Below are positions 1-8,160 of a stretch of DNA of 64,000 nucleotides, in pieces. Both the position numbers and the translations under genes were made by a program. Source of the stretch: Nitratireductor sp. Its GTDB lineage: Bacteria; Pseudomonadota; Alphaproteobacteria; Rhizobiales; Rhizobiaceae. The notes under the pieces are model-generated. The model saw only the letters and a program-made list of their open reading frames with translations. It had not been told where the DNA came from and ran no database searches. The stretch is taken from contig NZ_CP051236.1 in assembly GCF_017794765.1 (NCBI RefSeq), forward strand, positions 2,297,111-2,361,110, read 5' to 3'. Numbering within the stretch: the first letter of the stretch is position 1; each line of letters begins with the position of its first letter.

Positions 1-65
1 GAAAATCGATGCATCACGATTTCTTTGCGCTCTTAAGAATTGCCCTCCGCGCATCCTGTGTCTGA

Positions 66-857
66 TCAGAACTGTCGCAGCAATTCGCCAAAACCGGAGA
101 GGCGATCCTCGACGCCTGCAAGCCGCAGGCAGTTCCACATCATGGCTTGATTGCTGACGATCACGGGCTTTCCTGTTTTCTTTTCAAGCGTCTCGACGAT
201 CTCCAGCGACCGCAACGCGCTGCAGCTTATCAGCAGTGCTTCTGCATCCGGCGTGTCGAGACTGGCGCCGAACTCGAGAAGATAGTCAGGTGTGACCCGA
301 ACCATTTCGCGGTCGTAGTCAAGGCCGAGGCCTGCGTAGGCCGTGATCTCGAAACCCGCTTTATCTTGCAGATAGCCAACGACGGTATCGGTTAGTTCAT
401 GAGCATACGGAGTGCCCACTGCAATGCGGCGCACCTGCAGGGCCCCAAGCGCCTTTGTCACGCTGCCCATCAGTGAAGTGGCGCAGGCAGTGGGCGCACC
501 CTTGCTGAGTTCCGCGCAGACACGGGTTTCACCCACCGCGACGGTGCCTGAGGTGCAGGCAAGGCAAACAACGTCGAGATTGTCATCTGGCAAGATGCGG
601 CCTGCTGTTTCGGCAAGGCTTTCGGTAAGCTGCGCAAGTGTGCCGGTAGAGATTTCATGCGGCATCCGTGCTCTGGAGAAGTAGACGCCGACGCCTGGCG
701 GGGCCATGCGTACCATGTCCTCTTCCACCAGTTGATCGTTCGGCAGAAGGACAAAGCCGATCTTGGCGCGTTCATTGCGGCCTGCATCGAACCGCACGGG
801 TGTTTTCACCTGCCGCTTGCGGCTCTGAAGCGGGGAGTTTTCTGGTTTGTCGAGCAT
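66..857 (-). CDS. Maleate cis-trans isomerase / Asp-Glu racemase superfamily protein (EutA-like)
   Basis: A 263-residue protein of the aspartate/glutamate racemase superfamily, close to the maleate isomerase / arylmalonate decarboxylase / EutA branch. Two cysteine motifs typical of this fold are visible: LACTSGT around Cys101 and ISCSALRS around Cys212, the usual pair of catalytic thiols. The first 30 residues are basic and lie outside the fold. In Rhizobiales such proteins often sit in ectoine-utilisation operons as eutA, but the downstream neighbour lies off the left edge, so the substrate cannot be assigned. Cytoplasmic. The family is clear; the EutA role is inference. Confidence 0.75.
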   Translation of the reverse strand: MLDKPENSPLQSRKRQVKTPVRFDAGRNERAKIGFVLLPNDQLVEEDMVRMAPPGVGVYFSRARMPHEISTGTLAQLTESLAETAGRILPDDNLDVVCLACTSGTVAVGETRVCAELSKGAPTACATSLMGSVTKALGALQVRRIAVGTPYAHELTDTVVGYLQDKAGFEITAYAGLGLDYDREMVRVTPDYLLEFGASLDTPDAEALLISCSALRSLEIVETLEKKTGKPVIVSNQAMMWNCLRLAGVEDRLSGFGELLRQF

Positions 858-1078
858 TTGACACTGTTCTTCCGCGTTCTCGTCGCCGACCGAGGATCGG
901 GCCTTTCACGCCTGTCACGCCACCGTACAATCGACGCGGCTGCGTCGTTTTCGGGGCAGGAACGCATTTTGAGGCATCCTGATCGGTGACACAGGCATAC
1001 ACCTGTTCTCGCGCCTTCCCAAATCGCGAAGGCGGCGCGCACGCAAGCCTCCTGGAAGATTGCGGGGCGGGAAGTGGA

Positions 1079-1324
1079 TCAATCCGTTGCCGTGGCGCAC
1101 CACGCGGCGCGACGCATGCGTGCGAGCGTGGCAATGTCGAGCTTTTCAGTCTTGATGGATGCGATCGCGATTTCGATGAGCGCGAGGTGAACCTGTTGGT
1201 GGCTCCACCCACGCTCCCGTGCGGACGTCACAATGCGCCTTAGTGCCGGCTCTATCGCGTCTCGGCAGGTCTGCGCCTCGACGACAAAGTCGACCGGTGC
1301 GCAGGTCTCAAATGCGAGCGACAT
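1079..1324 (-). CDS. Small conserved-type hypothetical protein
   Basis: An 81-residue ORF beginning MSLAFETCAPVDF. I chose the start at 1324 because a strong purine-rich ribosome site (GGGGGGAAAG) lies just before that ATG; an in-frame extension to 1393 lacks one. The middle reads as amphipathic helix with the segment WSHQQVHLALIEIAIASIKTEKL. No signal peptide, membrane segment or known motif was recognised. It is oriented like the EutA-like gene but separated from it by about 220 bases, so it is probably its own unit. Function unknown. Confidence 0.55.
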   Translation of the reverse strand: MSLAFETCAPVDFVVEAQTCRDAIEPALRRIVTSARERGWSHQQVHLALIEIAIASIKTEKLDIATLARMRRAAWCATATD

Positions 1325-1460
1325 GCTTTCCCCCCGGGAACTGTCGTTAAGTTCAGATCGATAGGCAAGTTGATTGTGCTGGTGGGATACCACAACCCGG
1401 CCAATGGGACGAGTACGCTGATTGAGGTAGTCCCAGTTGCTGTAGGCGAGCGTTAGGAAA

Positions 1461-3086
1461 GTGTTAAAGCCGTCAGGTTTCCGGAGCCCAGACAGGGTGA
1501 AGACAAGATTGATCCACTCCTGCCCCAGAGCACCAGTCTGCTTGTGGACGTGTGTTTCTTTGGGTGTGCTGCTTTTGATTGTGGGCTATTCTGCCGCATG
1601 GGCCGAGAGGCCGGAAAGTGCATTAGCGAAAAGCGAGGGTGCGACAGTGACATTCATCGAGAGCTTATTCGGCGTTATCGGAGACTTAACCTGGGGGTGG
1701 TCCCTGATCCCCATCCTTGTCGTCTTAGGTATATTCATCACCGCGTTGACCGGGTTTGTTCAACTTCAGTTCTTCAGGCGCATGTTCCGCGTCCTCTCTT
1801 CCAAAAATCAAAGCGGAGACCCCAATGCGATCTCCGCGCGAGCGGCGCTTCTCGTTTCCGTTGGCGGGCGGGTCGGTGGCGGCAATATCGCGGGCGTGGC
1901 CGTGGCCATCACGCTCGGTGGGCCAGGTGCGGTGTTCTGGATGTGGGCGATTGCTCTGGTGGGCATGGCGACCAGTCTGATCGAATGCTCCCTGGCGCAG
2001 CTCTACAAGCGCCGCGAACCGGACGGCACGTTTCGCGGCGGTCCGGCCCGGTCCATCATTCATGGTCTCGGTGAGGAATATAAGTGGCTCGCAGTGCTTT
2101 ATGCGATCTGTCTGATCGCGGCATTCGCCATAGGATTCAATGCATTCCAGGGAAACACCGTCGCAGGCGCGGCGCAGGAAAGCCTGGGGATCGACCGGAT
2201 GTGGTCGGGCATCCTTCTGACCGTGATCGCCGGCTTCATTGTCTTCGGCGGTATCCGCCGCATTGCCAGGGCCGCCGATGTGGTGGTTCCCGTCATGGCG
2301 ATCGCCTATCTGCTGATGGCGGTGATTATTATCCTTTTAAACATCACCGAACTACCCGGTGTTCTCTACTCCATCGTCATGAATGCGTTCGGTCTGGAAC
2401 AGGCTGTCGGTGGCGGCATGGGCGCCGCGCTTGCACAGGGTCTGCGGCGCGGTCTCTTCTCCAATGAGGCTGGTCTTGGTTCGGCGCCAAACGTGGCGGC
2501 TACGGCGGATGTGCGCCATCCGATCAGTCAGGGCATCACCCAGTCGTTCTCCGTATTCATCGACACAATGGTAATCTGCAGCTGCACCGCCTTCGTCATT
2601 TTATTGGGCGATGTATACACGCCGGGTTCTGAGGCTATTGACGGTGTTGTCCTCACTCAGCAATCGCTTGTTTCTCACCTTGGCGAATGGACCCAGTACT
2701 TCCTGACCTTCATCCTTCTGCTTTTTGCCTTCAGCTCGATCATCTACAATTACTATCTGGGAGAGAACGCGCTGACGGTGATCAGCGAACACCCCGCGGC
2801 CATCAACGCATTACGCTTGATCGTGATGGGGATCGTTTTTCTGGGCGCGGTGGCGCCCGGCGCGACCGCGGTGTTCTTCTTCTCTGACCCGATGATGGGC
2901 ATCCTGGCGCTCGTCAATCTCATCGCCATCATGATGCTTCTGCCCACAGGCCTGAGGATACTGAAAGACTTCAGAGAGCAGCTGAAGGCAGGTGTCGAGC
3001 GACCGGTTCTCGACCCCGAGAAATTCCCGGATCTGGATATCGACCGCACCGCCTGGACAGGAAAGGTGAGTGCCGAAGCCGCCTGA
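1461..3086 (+). CDS. Sodium:alanine symporter (AGCS family)
   Basis: A 541-residue inner-membrane carrier of the alanine or glycine:cation symporter family (AlsT/DagA type), expected to import alanine or glycine with Na+. Family motifs include VGGRVGGGNIAGVAVAI in the first third and RRGLFSNEAGLGSAPN in the middle, with around ten hydrophobic segments. The N-terminus carries a cleavable-looking leader ending SAAWA, common in proteobacterial members. The GTG at 1461 has AGGAAA directly against it; a GTG at 1497 with GGAG ten bases upstream (529 residues) is an equally good start. A strong terminator follows at 3112. Confidence 0.9.
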   Translation: MLKPSGFRSPDRVKTRLIHSCPRAPVCLWTCVSLGVLLLIVGYSAAWAERPESALAKSEGATVTFIESLFGVIGDLTWGWSLIPILVVLGIFITALTGFVQLQFFRRMFRVLSSKNQSGDPNAISARAALLVSVGGRVGGGNIAGVAVAITLGGPGAVFWMWAIALVGMATSLIECSLAQLYKRREPDGTFRGGPARSIIHGLGEEYKWLAVLYAICLIAAFAIGFNAFQGNTVAGAAQESLGIDRMWSGILLTVIAGFIVFGGIRRIARAADVVVPVMAIAYLLMAVIIILLNITELPGVLYSIVMNAFGLEQAVGGGMGAALAQGLRRGLFSNEAGLGSAPNVAATADVRHPISQGITQSFSVFIDTMVICSCTAFVILLGDVYTPGSEAIDGVVLTQQSLVSHLGEWTQYFLTFILLLFAFSSIIYNYYLGENALTVISEHPAAINALRLIVMGIVFLGAVAPGATAVFFFSDPMMGILALVNLIAIMMLLPTGLRILKDFREQLKAGVERPVLDPEKFPDLDIDRTAWTGKVSAEAA

Positions 3087-3111
3087 CCGCCATGTGAGGC
3101 CCGATTGGTCG

Positions 3112-3139
3112 AAGGGGCAGGGCAACCTGCCCCTTTTTC
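3112..3139 (+). terminator. Intrinsic terminator of the alanine symporter gene
   Basis: Perfect 10-base-pair stem (AAGGGGCAGG / CCTGCCCCTT) closed by a GCAA tetraloop and followed by T residues, 25 bases after the symporter stop codon. The stem is symmetric enough to serve the convergent small membrane protein too. Confidence 0.9.
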
Positions 3140-3151
3140 ACATTCCCGGCT

Positions 3152-3400
3152 TCAGAAGCCCAGCAGAATGGCTGCCGCGATTGACATCGCCACGGCCAAC
3201 GCCGTGAGGCCGACAAACACCCGCGCCTTATCGAGGAACATCGCATACCCCGCTCCCCATGCCGAGGTGCCTGCTCCGAGCGCGAAGAAGAACGCATCCC
3301 GCTCTCCGAAAGAGAGCGCAGCAGCCATCAGGCCGCCGATCACGATGGCTCCGAACGTTACGATGGTTGCAGCAGCATAGGCGTCGTAGCGGTCGTTCAT
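3152..3400 (-). CDS. Small two-helix membrane protein
   Basis: An 82-residue protein starting MNDRYDAYAAATIVTFG. Two or three hydrophobic stretches (IVTFGAIVIGGLMAAALSF, the mid-region AFFFALGAGTSAWGAGYAMF, and the C-terminal VGLTALAVAMSIAAAILLGF) predict an inner-membrane protein. The start at 3400 is supported by GAGGGA eight bases upstream; the reading frame continues further 5' but without coding character. It is convergent with the symporter and shares its terminator hairpin. I do not recognise the family. Confidence 0.6.
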   Translation of the reverse strand: MNDRYDAYAAATIVTFGAIVIGGLMAAALSFGERDAFFFALGAGTSAWGAGYAMFLDKARVFVGLTALAVAMSIAAAILLGF

Positions 3401-3684
3401 TCTTCGTCCCTCTAAAATGCACTTGATGGCGTCATGGACGCCCACCCGCAGGCTTACCACTAGCAGGTCATTTCGTCGAAAGAAACGCTTCTTGCGGACG
3501 GACCCCCGCAAGCCGCCAGGCTGGGGATCAGCTATATTGAATGCTGAATTAATTTTCACTGACTGTTGCGATTCGAAATAACGCGCGTTATGTCAGTGCC
3601 CATGTATGGTATTTTCACATGACGCCCTAGGCAGAATGAAGTCTCGAACGGCGACTACAGAATGCAGGCGTGTGTGAAATATTT
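3401..3684. other. Intergenic region before the betaine ABC operon
   Basis: No gene seen. It should contain the promoter of the small membrane protein and the upstream part of the proV promoter. A perfect 12-base palindrome, TAACGCGCGTTA, sits at 3579-3590. The nested inverted repeat described next begins at its right end. Confidence 0.5.
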
Positions 3685-3708
3685 TACAGGTGTCCGACCT
3701 GTATTTCA
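3675..3708. promoter_or_regulatory. Nested inverted repeat before proV, candidate operator or leader structure
   Basis: The core is TACAGGT-GTCCG-ACCTGTA (3685-3703), a perfect 7-base inverted repeat with a 5-base spacer. It is flanked by TGAAAT (3675-3680) and ATTTCA (3703-3708), a second inverted pair offset by a few bases. It lies about 30-65 bases before the proV start, where an operator or 5' leader would be expected. The regulator is unknown; osmotic or betaine control is inference. Confidence 0.5.
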
Positions 3709-3739
3709 TTTTCCATAAAATAATCAGCCAAGAGGAATC

Positions 3740-4990
3740 ATGAAACCCAAGCTACGGGTCGAGAATGTTTATAAGATATTTGGAGATCATCCAGAACAGG
3801 CGCTCGAAGGTCTGAAGCAGAATAAGACCAAGATCGAGATTTTTGAGGAAACAGGGCAGACCGTCGGCGTTCAGGACGTCAGTTTTGATGTCCGCGAAGG
3901 CGAGATTTTCGTGGTTATGGGCCTTTCGGGCTCCGGGAAGTCCACGCTTGTCAGAACCCTGAATGGCTTGATCCCTCCCACCTATGGTAAAATCCTGATT
4001 GACGAAGACGATGTGGCGAGCTGCTCTGCCGAGCGCCTGCGCAAGGTGCGGCGTGAGAAGATCACCATGGTGTTCCAGCATTTCGCACTCTTTCCCCACA
4101 AGACCGTCGCCGAGAACGCCGCCTATGGTCTGAAAATCAAGGGAGAGGGAGCCACACCACGCCGCGCAAAGGCTCTGGCCGCGCTGGAACAGGTCGGTCT
4201 TGCTGCTTATGCCGACAGCTACCCGGACGAACTGTCCGGTGGTATGCAACAGCGCGTGGGTCTTGCCCGTGGGCTTGCCACCGATCCGCAAATTCTCCTG
4301 ATGGATGAGCCTTTCGGCGCGCTCGATCCTCTTATCCGCCGCGAAATGCAGGAGGAACTTCTTCATCTTCAGAAGAAGCTCAAGAAGACCATCATCTTCA
4401 TCACCCACGATCTCAATGAGGCGCTGCTGCTGGGCGACAAGATCGCCATCATGAAGGACGGCCGCTTTGTTCAGGTCGGCACGGCGCAGGAGATCGTCGA
4501 CAATCCAGCCGACGACTATGTCGCCGCCTTCGTCGGAGATATTGACCGGGGCCGTGTTTTCGATGCCGCGCATGTCGCCGAACGCCCGATCACCGTTGAG
4601 CTGGGTGAAAAGAACGCAGCGGAAAAGGCGCTCGACCTTATGGAGGAGCACAATCGCAACGCCCTCTACGTCGTCGAGGACGACCGGATCGCTGGTCTCG
4701 TCACCTATCAGGAACTGGCGGTCGCGGCCCGGGAAGAAGGCCGCACGGACCTTTCGGAAGTGCTCGTGACGGAAGTCCCCACGGTTTCGCGCGATACGCC
4801 GCTCAACGAGCTTTATGGTGCTGCAAGCGCCGGTTATCCCATAGCGGTTGCCGATAAGCGTGGCCGTCTTGCCGGGGTCATCGAACCGCAGGCGGTGTTT
4901 TCTCAGCTTTCAGGCGAGGAAAGCGAGGAGGTGGTCTCCACCACGGACGAAGCCGACGCCGGCGCCGCACAGAAAGGAGAACGCCAATGA
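3740..4990 (+). CDS. proV: Glycine betaine/proline ABC transporter ATP-binding protein
   Basis: A 416-residue ATPase energising betaine/proline (or choline) import. The N-terminal 260 residues hold Walker A (GLSGSGKST), the ABC signature (LSGGMQQR) and Walker B ([13 protein letters not shown]). The C-terminal 130 residues form a pair of CBS domains, as in ProV/OpuAA, where they sense ionic strength or nucleotides. The start is supported by AAGAGGAATC directly upstream. Its stop overlaps the permease start as ATGA, so the two are translationally coupled. The three-gene order ATPase-permease-binding protein is complete. Confidence 0.93.
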   Translation: MKPKLRVENVYKIFGDHPEQALEGLKQNKTKIEIFEETGQTVGVQDVSFDVREGEIFVVMGLSGSGKSTLVRTLNGLIPPTYGKILIDEDDVASCSAERLRKVRREKITMVFQHFALFPHKTVAENAAYGLKIKGEGATPRRAKALAALEQVGLAAYADSYPDELSGGMQQRVGLARGLATDPQILLMDEPFGALDPLIRREMQEELLHLQKKLKKTIIFITHDLNEALLLGDKIAIMKDGRFVQVGTAQEIVDNPADDYVAAFVGDIDRGRVFDAAHVAERPITVELGEKNAAEKALDLMEEHNRNALYVVEDDRIAGLVTYQELAVAAREEGRTDLSEVLVTEVPTVSRDTPLNELYGAASAGYPIAVADKRGRLAGVIEPQAVFSQLSGEESEEVVSTTDEADAGAAQKGERQ

Positions 4991-5919
4991 TCAGCCCTGC
5001 CGATCTCGTTCAGATACCGCTCGACGACTGGGTCAACAGTTTCGTTCGTGACTTTCTGGTACCGAATTTCCGCCCCTTCTTCCGCGCTATGCAGACACCG
5101 ATCACGGCTGTTCTCGGCTGGCTTGATGCATTCTTTCACTGGCTGCCCATGCTGGTGTTCACAGCAGGCCTCACGCTGATAGCCTGGCGTACGGCGGGCC
5201 GCGGGGTTGCCATTTTCACGCTTGTTGCCCTCGCCTTCATAGACATGATCGGCCTCTGGTCGGAGACCATGACCACCCTGTCCATGATCATCACCTCGGT
5301 GCTGTTCTGCGCCATGATCGGCATCCCACTCGGCATCTGGAGTGCCCGCAGCGACCGTGTGCTCTTCGTTGTACGGCCGATTCTGGACATCATGCAGACG
5401 ATCCCGTCCTTCGTTTATCTGGTGCCTATCGTGATGCTGTTCGGTGTAGGCATGGTGCCGGGCATCATCGCCACGATCATCTTTGCTCTTCCGCCGATCA
5501 TTCGCCTCACCAATCTGGGAATCCGCAATGTGCGCGGCGATCTGATCGAAGCGGCGGAGGCCTTCGGCTCCACGCGCTGGCAGATGTTGTGGGAGGTGCA
5601 GTTTCCACTGGCACTACGCACCATCATGGCGGGTCTCAACCAGACCCTGATGCTGGCTCTGTCGATGGTGGTCATTGCAGCACTGATCGGCGCTGGCGGG
5701 CTCGGCCTTACAGTCTATACCGGCCTCGGTCGCCTCAATGTGGGGGCAGCGACCGCAGGCGGCATCGGCATCGTGCTTCTGGCGATTATCCTTGATCGCA
5801 TCACCCAATCGCTCGGCGAAAAGAAAGCCGTGCACACGCCTTCGCTCTGGCAGACACTGCGCTCAATGTTTGCGCTCGGTAAGCCGGGTGACGAAGAAAA
5901 AGCGGGCAAGGCCGCATAG
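4987..5919 (+). CDS. proW: Glycine betaine/proline ABC transporter permease
   Basis: A 310-residue inner-membrane permease of the ProW/OpuAB type. A binding-protein-dependent transport domain occupies roughly residues 100-290, with the EAA-like loop around LIEAAEAFGSTRWQMLWEVQ that docks on the ATPase. About six hydrophobic segments are visible and the N-terminal helix region is shorter than in E. coli ProW. It overlaps proV by four bases and is separated from the binding-protein gene by about 100 bases. Confidence 0.92.
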   Translation: MISPADLVQIPLDDWVNSFVRDFLVPNFRPFFRAMQTPITAVLGWLDAFFHWLPMLVFTAGLTLIAWRTAGRGVAIFTLVALAFIDMIGLWSETMTTLSMIITSVLFCAMIGIPLGIWSARSDRVLFVVRPILDIMQTIPSFVYLVPIVMLFGVGMVPGIIATIIFALPPIIRLTNLGIRNVRGDLIEAAEAFGSTRWQMLWEVQFPLALRTIMAGLNQTLMLALSMVVIAALIGAGGLGLTVYTGLGRLNVGAATAGGIGIVLLAIILDRITQSLGEKKAVHTPSLWQTLRSMFALGKPGDEEKAGKAA

Positions 5920-6021
5920 GGCACCGCCCGTCTCGCGGAGCGCGATCTGGCGTTCCGCATTCACGGCAGCGGCTCTGCCCTGCCACAATTGTCGAACACG
6001 AATTTATGGAGACTGCTTGTT

Positions 6022-7032
6022 ATGACTGGTCTTAAGAGAAGCATTCCCGCAATCGCAGCCCTGGCGCTGCTTGGCTCCATCGCCATGCCGGCGATGGCGC
6101 AGGACGGCCCCGGTGCCGGTAAAACGATTAAGATGGCGCAGGCCACCTGGGACACAGGCTGGTTCCACGCTGAAATCTACAAGCAGATGTTTGAAGAGCT
6201 CGGCTACACGGTCGAAGGTCCGACCACGCTCGATAATCCGCCTTTCTATCAGGCGGTCGGGTATGGCGATGTCGACCTTTGGGTGAACGGCTGGTTCCCG
6301 ATTCACGACACCTATCGTCCGGCTTTCGAGGCCACGGCGGAGATCGTCGGCGCGGTTGCGACCGGCGGCGCGCTTCAGGGCTACCTCATCGACAAGGCGT
6401 CGGCTGAGAAGTTCGAGATCAAGTCGCTTGACGACTTCAAGCGGGACGAGGTGAAGGAAGCCTTTGACCGTGATGGAGATGGCAAGGCGGATCTCGTGGC
6501 TTGCCCGCCCGGCTGGGGCTGTGAGGTGGCGATCGAGGATCACCTGACAAAATACGAGCTCAAGGATCACATCAACGAGATCAAGGCGAGCTACTCTGCC
6601 TCCATGGCGGATGCCGTCGCGGCCTATGAGAGCGGCGAACCCATCCTCTTCTACACCTGGACCCCCAACTGGACGGTCAACGAGCTGAAGATCGGCGAGG
6701 ATGTTGTCTGGATTCAGGTTCCGGAAGAGGCCACGGAGGAGAATGCCGCAGCCGGGATCGATGGCTGTGTTGCCGATCCTTGCGTCATGGGCTTTGAGGC
6801 CAATGACATCGTGCCGGTTGCCAATTCCGGGTTCCTCGAGGAAAACCCGGCTGTTGCAACGCTGCTCAAGTCGGCTTCGATCCCGCTCGAGGACATTTTT
6901 GCCCAGAACGCGGCGATGAACGATGGCGCTGACAAGCCGGAAGACATCAAGAAGCAGGCTTCTGACTGGATTTCCGATAACCGCGATACCGTTGACGGTT
7001 GGCTCGATGCGGCCCGCAAGGCAGCCGAATAA
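6022..7032 (+). CDS. proX: Periplasmic glycine betaine/proline-binding protein
   Basis: A 336-residue substrate-binding protein of the OpuAC/ProX family. The chosen ATG at 6022 follows GGAG by ten bases and starts a clear signal peptide (MTGLKRSIPAIAALALLGSI, cleaved after AMA); an upstream GTG at 5989 would put a non-signal tail in front. ProX hallmarks are present: a DGDGKADL loop, the nearby CPPGWGCE segment, and tryptophans suited to a betaine cage. It completes the operon and is followed by a terminator. Proline, betaine and choline cannot be separated from sequence alone. Confidence 0.9.
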   Translation: MTGLKRSIPAIAALALLGSIAMPAMAQDGPGAGKTIKMAQATWDTGWFHAEIYKQMFEELGYTVEGPTTLDNPPFYQAVGYGDVDLWVNGWFPIHDTYRPAFEATAEIVGAVATGGALQGYLIDKASAEKFEIKSLDDFKRDEVKEAFDRDGDGKADLVACPPGWGCEVAIEDHLTKYELKDHINEIKASYSASMADAVAAYESGEPILFYTWTPNWTVNELKIGEDVVWIQVPEEATEENAAAGIDGCVADPCVMGFEANDIVPVANSGFLEENPAVATLLKSASIPLEDIFAQNAAMNDGADKPEDIKKQASDWISDNRDTVDGWLDAARKAAE

Positions 7033-7081
7033 ATCCGATTGCCTTCAGGGCCTCATTGCTTGAGGTTTTCCAGCACATTTG

Positions 7082-7115
7082 GACCGCGTGCCTCGTCTGG
7101 CGCGCGGTCTTTTTT
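7082..7115 (+). terminator. Intrinsic terminator of the proVWX operon
   Basis: Stem GACCGCG / CGCGGTC enclosing a 14-base loop, followed by six T residues, 50 bases after the proX stop codon. Confidence 0.8.
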
Positions 7116-7147
7116 GGTGTGATGACGAGCGGTGCCGCCATGGGCGT

Positions 7148-7426
7148 TTACTGAAGCCGGGCTGGCGATGTGTAGATCGGCACATTGAGATCAAGCGGGC
7201 CGGGCGTCGTCAGACGCGGGATGTCCCGCTGACTGCGCATCCATTCCTGGTGCTGGTCTTCCAGCATATCGCGGCTGCGTTCCAGTTCACGCTGGATCCG
7301 AACCTGCCGCGCCTGTGCCGCTTCACTCTCGGGCCCGTCGTCCGCGCGCGCCAGAGTGCTCGTCAGCATTGCCGCTGCGAAGGCTGCCAGGGCCATGCGA
7401 TTGAAATGGACTTTCATGGTGCTCAT
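7148..7426 (-). CDS. Small exported hypothetical protein
   Basis: A 92-residue protein with a signal peptide (basic MSTMKVHFNR, hydrophobic ALAAFAAAMLTSTL, cleavage near ARA-DD). The mature part is charged and helical (QVRIQRELERSRDMLEDQHQEW) and probably periplasmic. Either the ATG at 7426 or the one at 7417 may be used; neither has a strong ribosome site. It lies 41 bases downstream of tspO on the same strand and may be cotranscribed with it. Family not recognised. Confidence 0.55.
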   Translation of the reverse strand: MSTMKVHFNRMALAAFAAAMLTSTLARADDGPESEAAQARQVRIQRELERSRDMLEDQHQEWMRSQRDIPRLTTPGPLDLNVPIYTSPARLQ

Positions 7427-7467
7427 TCAGGTCGCTCTGGAGCGCCCGGACTGGGGCGCATCCCTTC

Positions 7468-7923
7468 CTAGTTCAGGGTGAGAATTGCTCCGTTCAGCAA
7501 ACCGGCGAACAAGACCCACGCCGCATAGGGCAGGAACATAAGGGCCGAAGGCCGGTCGACGCGCCAGCTCGCGATGATAAAGCCGATAACCGTGGCCGCA
7601 AGAAGCAGGATGATCACGAGCGCGGGGCCGATCATGTGGAGCGAAAAGAAGGTGGGTGACCAGGCGAAGTTGAGAACAAGCTGCATCCACCACAGGTGCA
7701 TTGCATTGCTCCGGCGTTCGCGCAGCCATATGCGTGCCCCGGCCACGGCAATCAGCACATAAAGCACAGCCCATACTGGGCCGAATATCCAGTTTGGCGG
7801 ATTGAACGCCGGTTTTTCAAGCCCCTCATACCAGGTTCCGGGTGCAGTCAGATATCCGACGGCGAGGCCGCCACCGACCACGAGAATAAGGAAAAAGGGG
7901 AGGGTGCGAAGAAGCGGCATCAT
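7468..7923 (-). CDS. tspO: TspO/MBR family tryptophan-rich sensory protein
   Basis: A 151-residue five-helix membrane protein of the translocator/peripheral benzodiazepine receptor family, which binds porphyrins. The signature WYEGLEKPAFNPPNW followed by GPVW is present, as is the helix-3 motif NFAWSPTFF. I start at the ATG at 7923 (MMPLLRTLP), preceded by GGA; the longer frame adds 23 residues of non-membrane sequence. Bacterial members modulate tetrapyrrole and stress responses; the specific role here is unknown. Confidence 0.9.
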   Translation of the reverse strand: MMPLLRTLPFFLILVVGGGLAVGYLTAPGTWYEGLEKPAFNPPNWIFGPVWAVLYVLIAVAGARIWLRERRSNAMHLWWMQLVLNFAWSPTFFSLHMIGPALVIILLLAATVIGFIIASWRVDRPSALMFLPYAAWVLFAGLLNGAILTLN

Positions 7924-8160
7924 TTTGTTCCATTTGGTGGCTCGGATCGGCAAAACCTGCTCGGGCTGGAACCAGCTTATGCCGCAACGCATTAACGTTC
8001 GAGGGGGAGATGTGTTCCTGCCGCGCGGGAAGGCCCGGCCACAGCCAAAAATCTACGGCGGAAAGCATGGTGCCCCGGTTGCCGTGTGGCACACGCATCT
8101 GTATTGCCGAAAGAAGACTGCGCCCATTCGCAGAGCCCACATCCCACCAGGGAGGTCCAT

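Noticed and set aside
1-65. Start of a further minus-strand gene at the left edge
   Set aside because: A GGAGGG lies near 43-48 on the minus strand but no start codon is well spaced from it; too little sequence to call.
932-951. Hairpin CGACGC/GCGTCG with four T residues
   Set aside because: It lies on the strand opposite to its flanking genes with no upstream plus-strand gene to terminate; short stem, probably chance.
6478-6520. EF-hand-like DGDGKADL loop in the betaine-binding protein
   Set aside because: This segment is a normal feature of ProX-family binding proteins, not a novel calcium site.
7924-8160. Possible magnesium-sensing leader before mgtE
   Set aside because: No known M-box or other Mg-sensing element was recognised; only divergent promoters are expected in this spacer.
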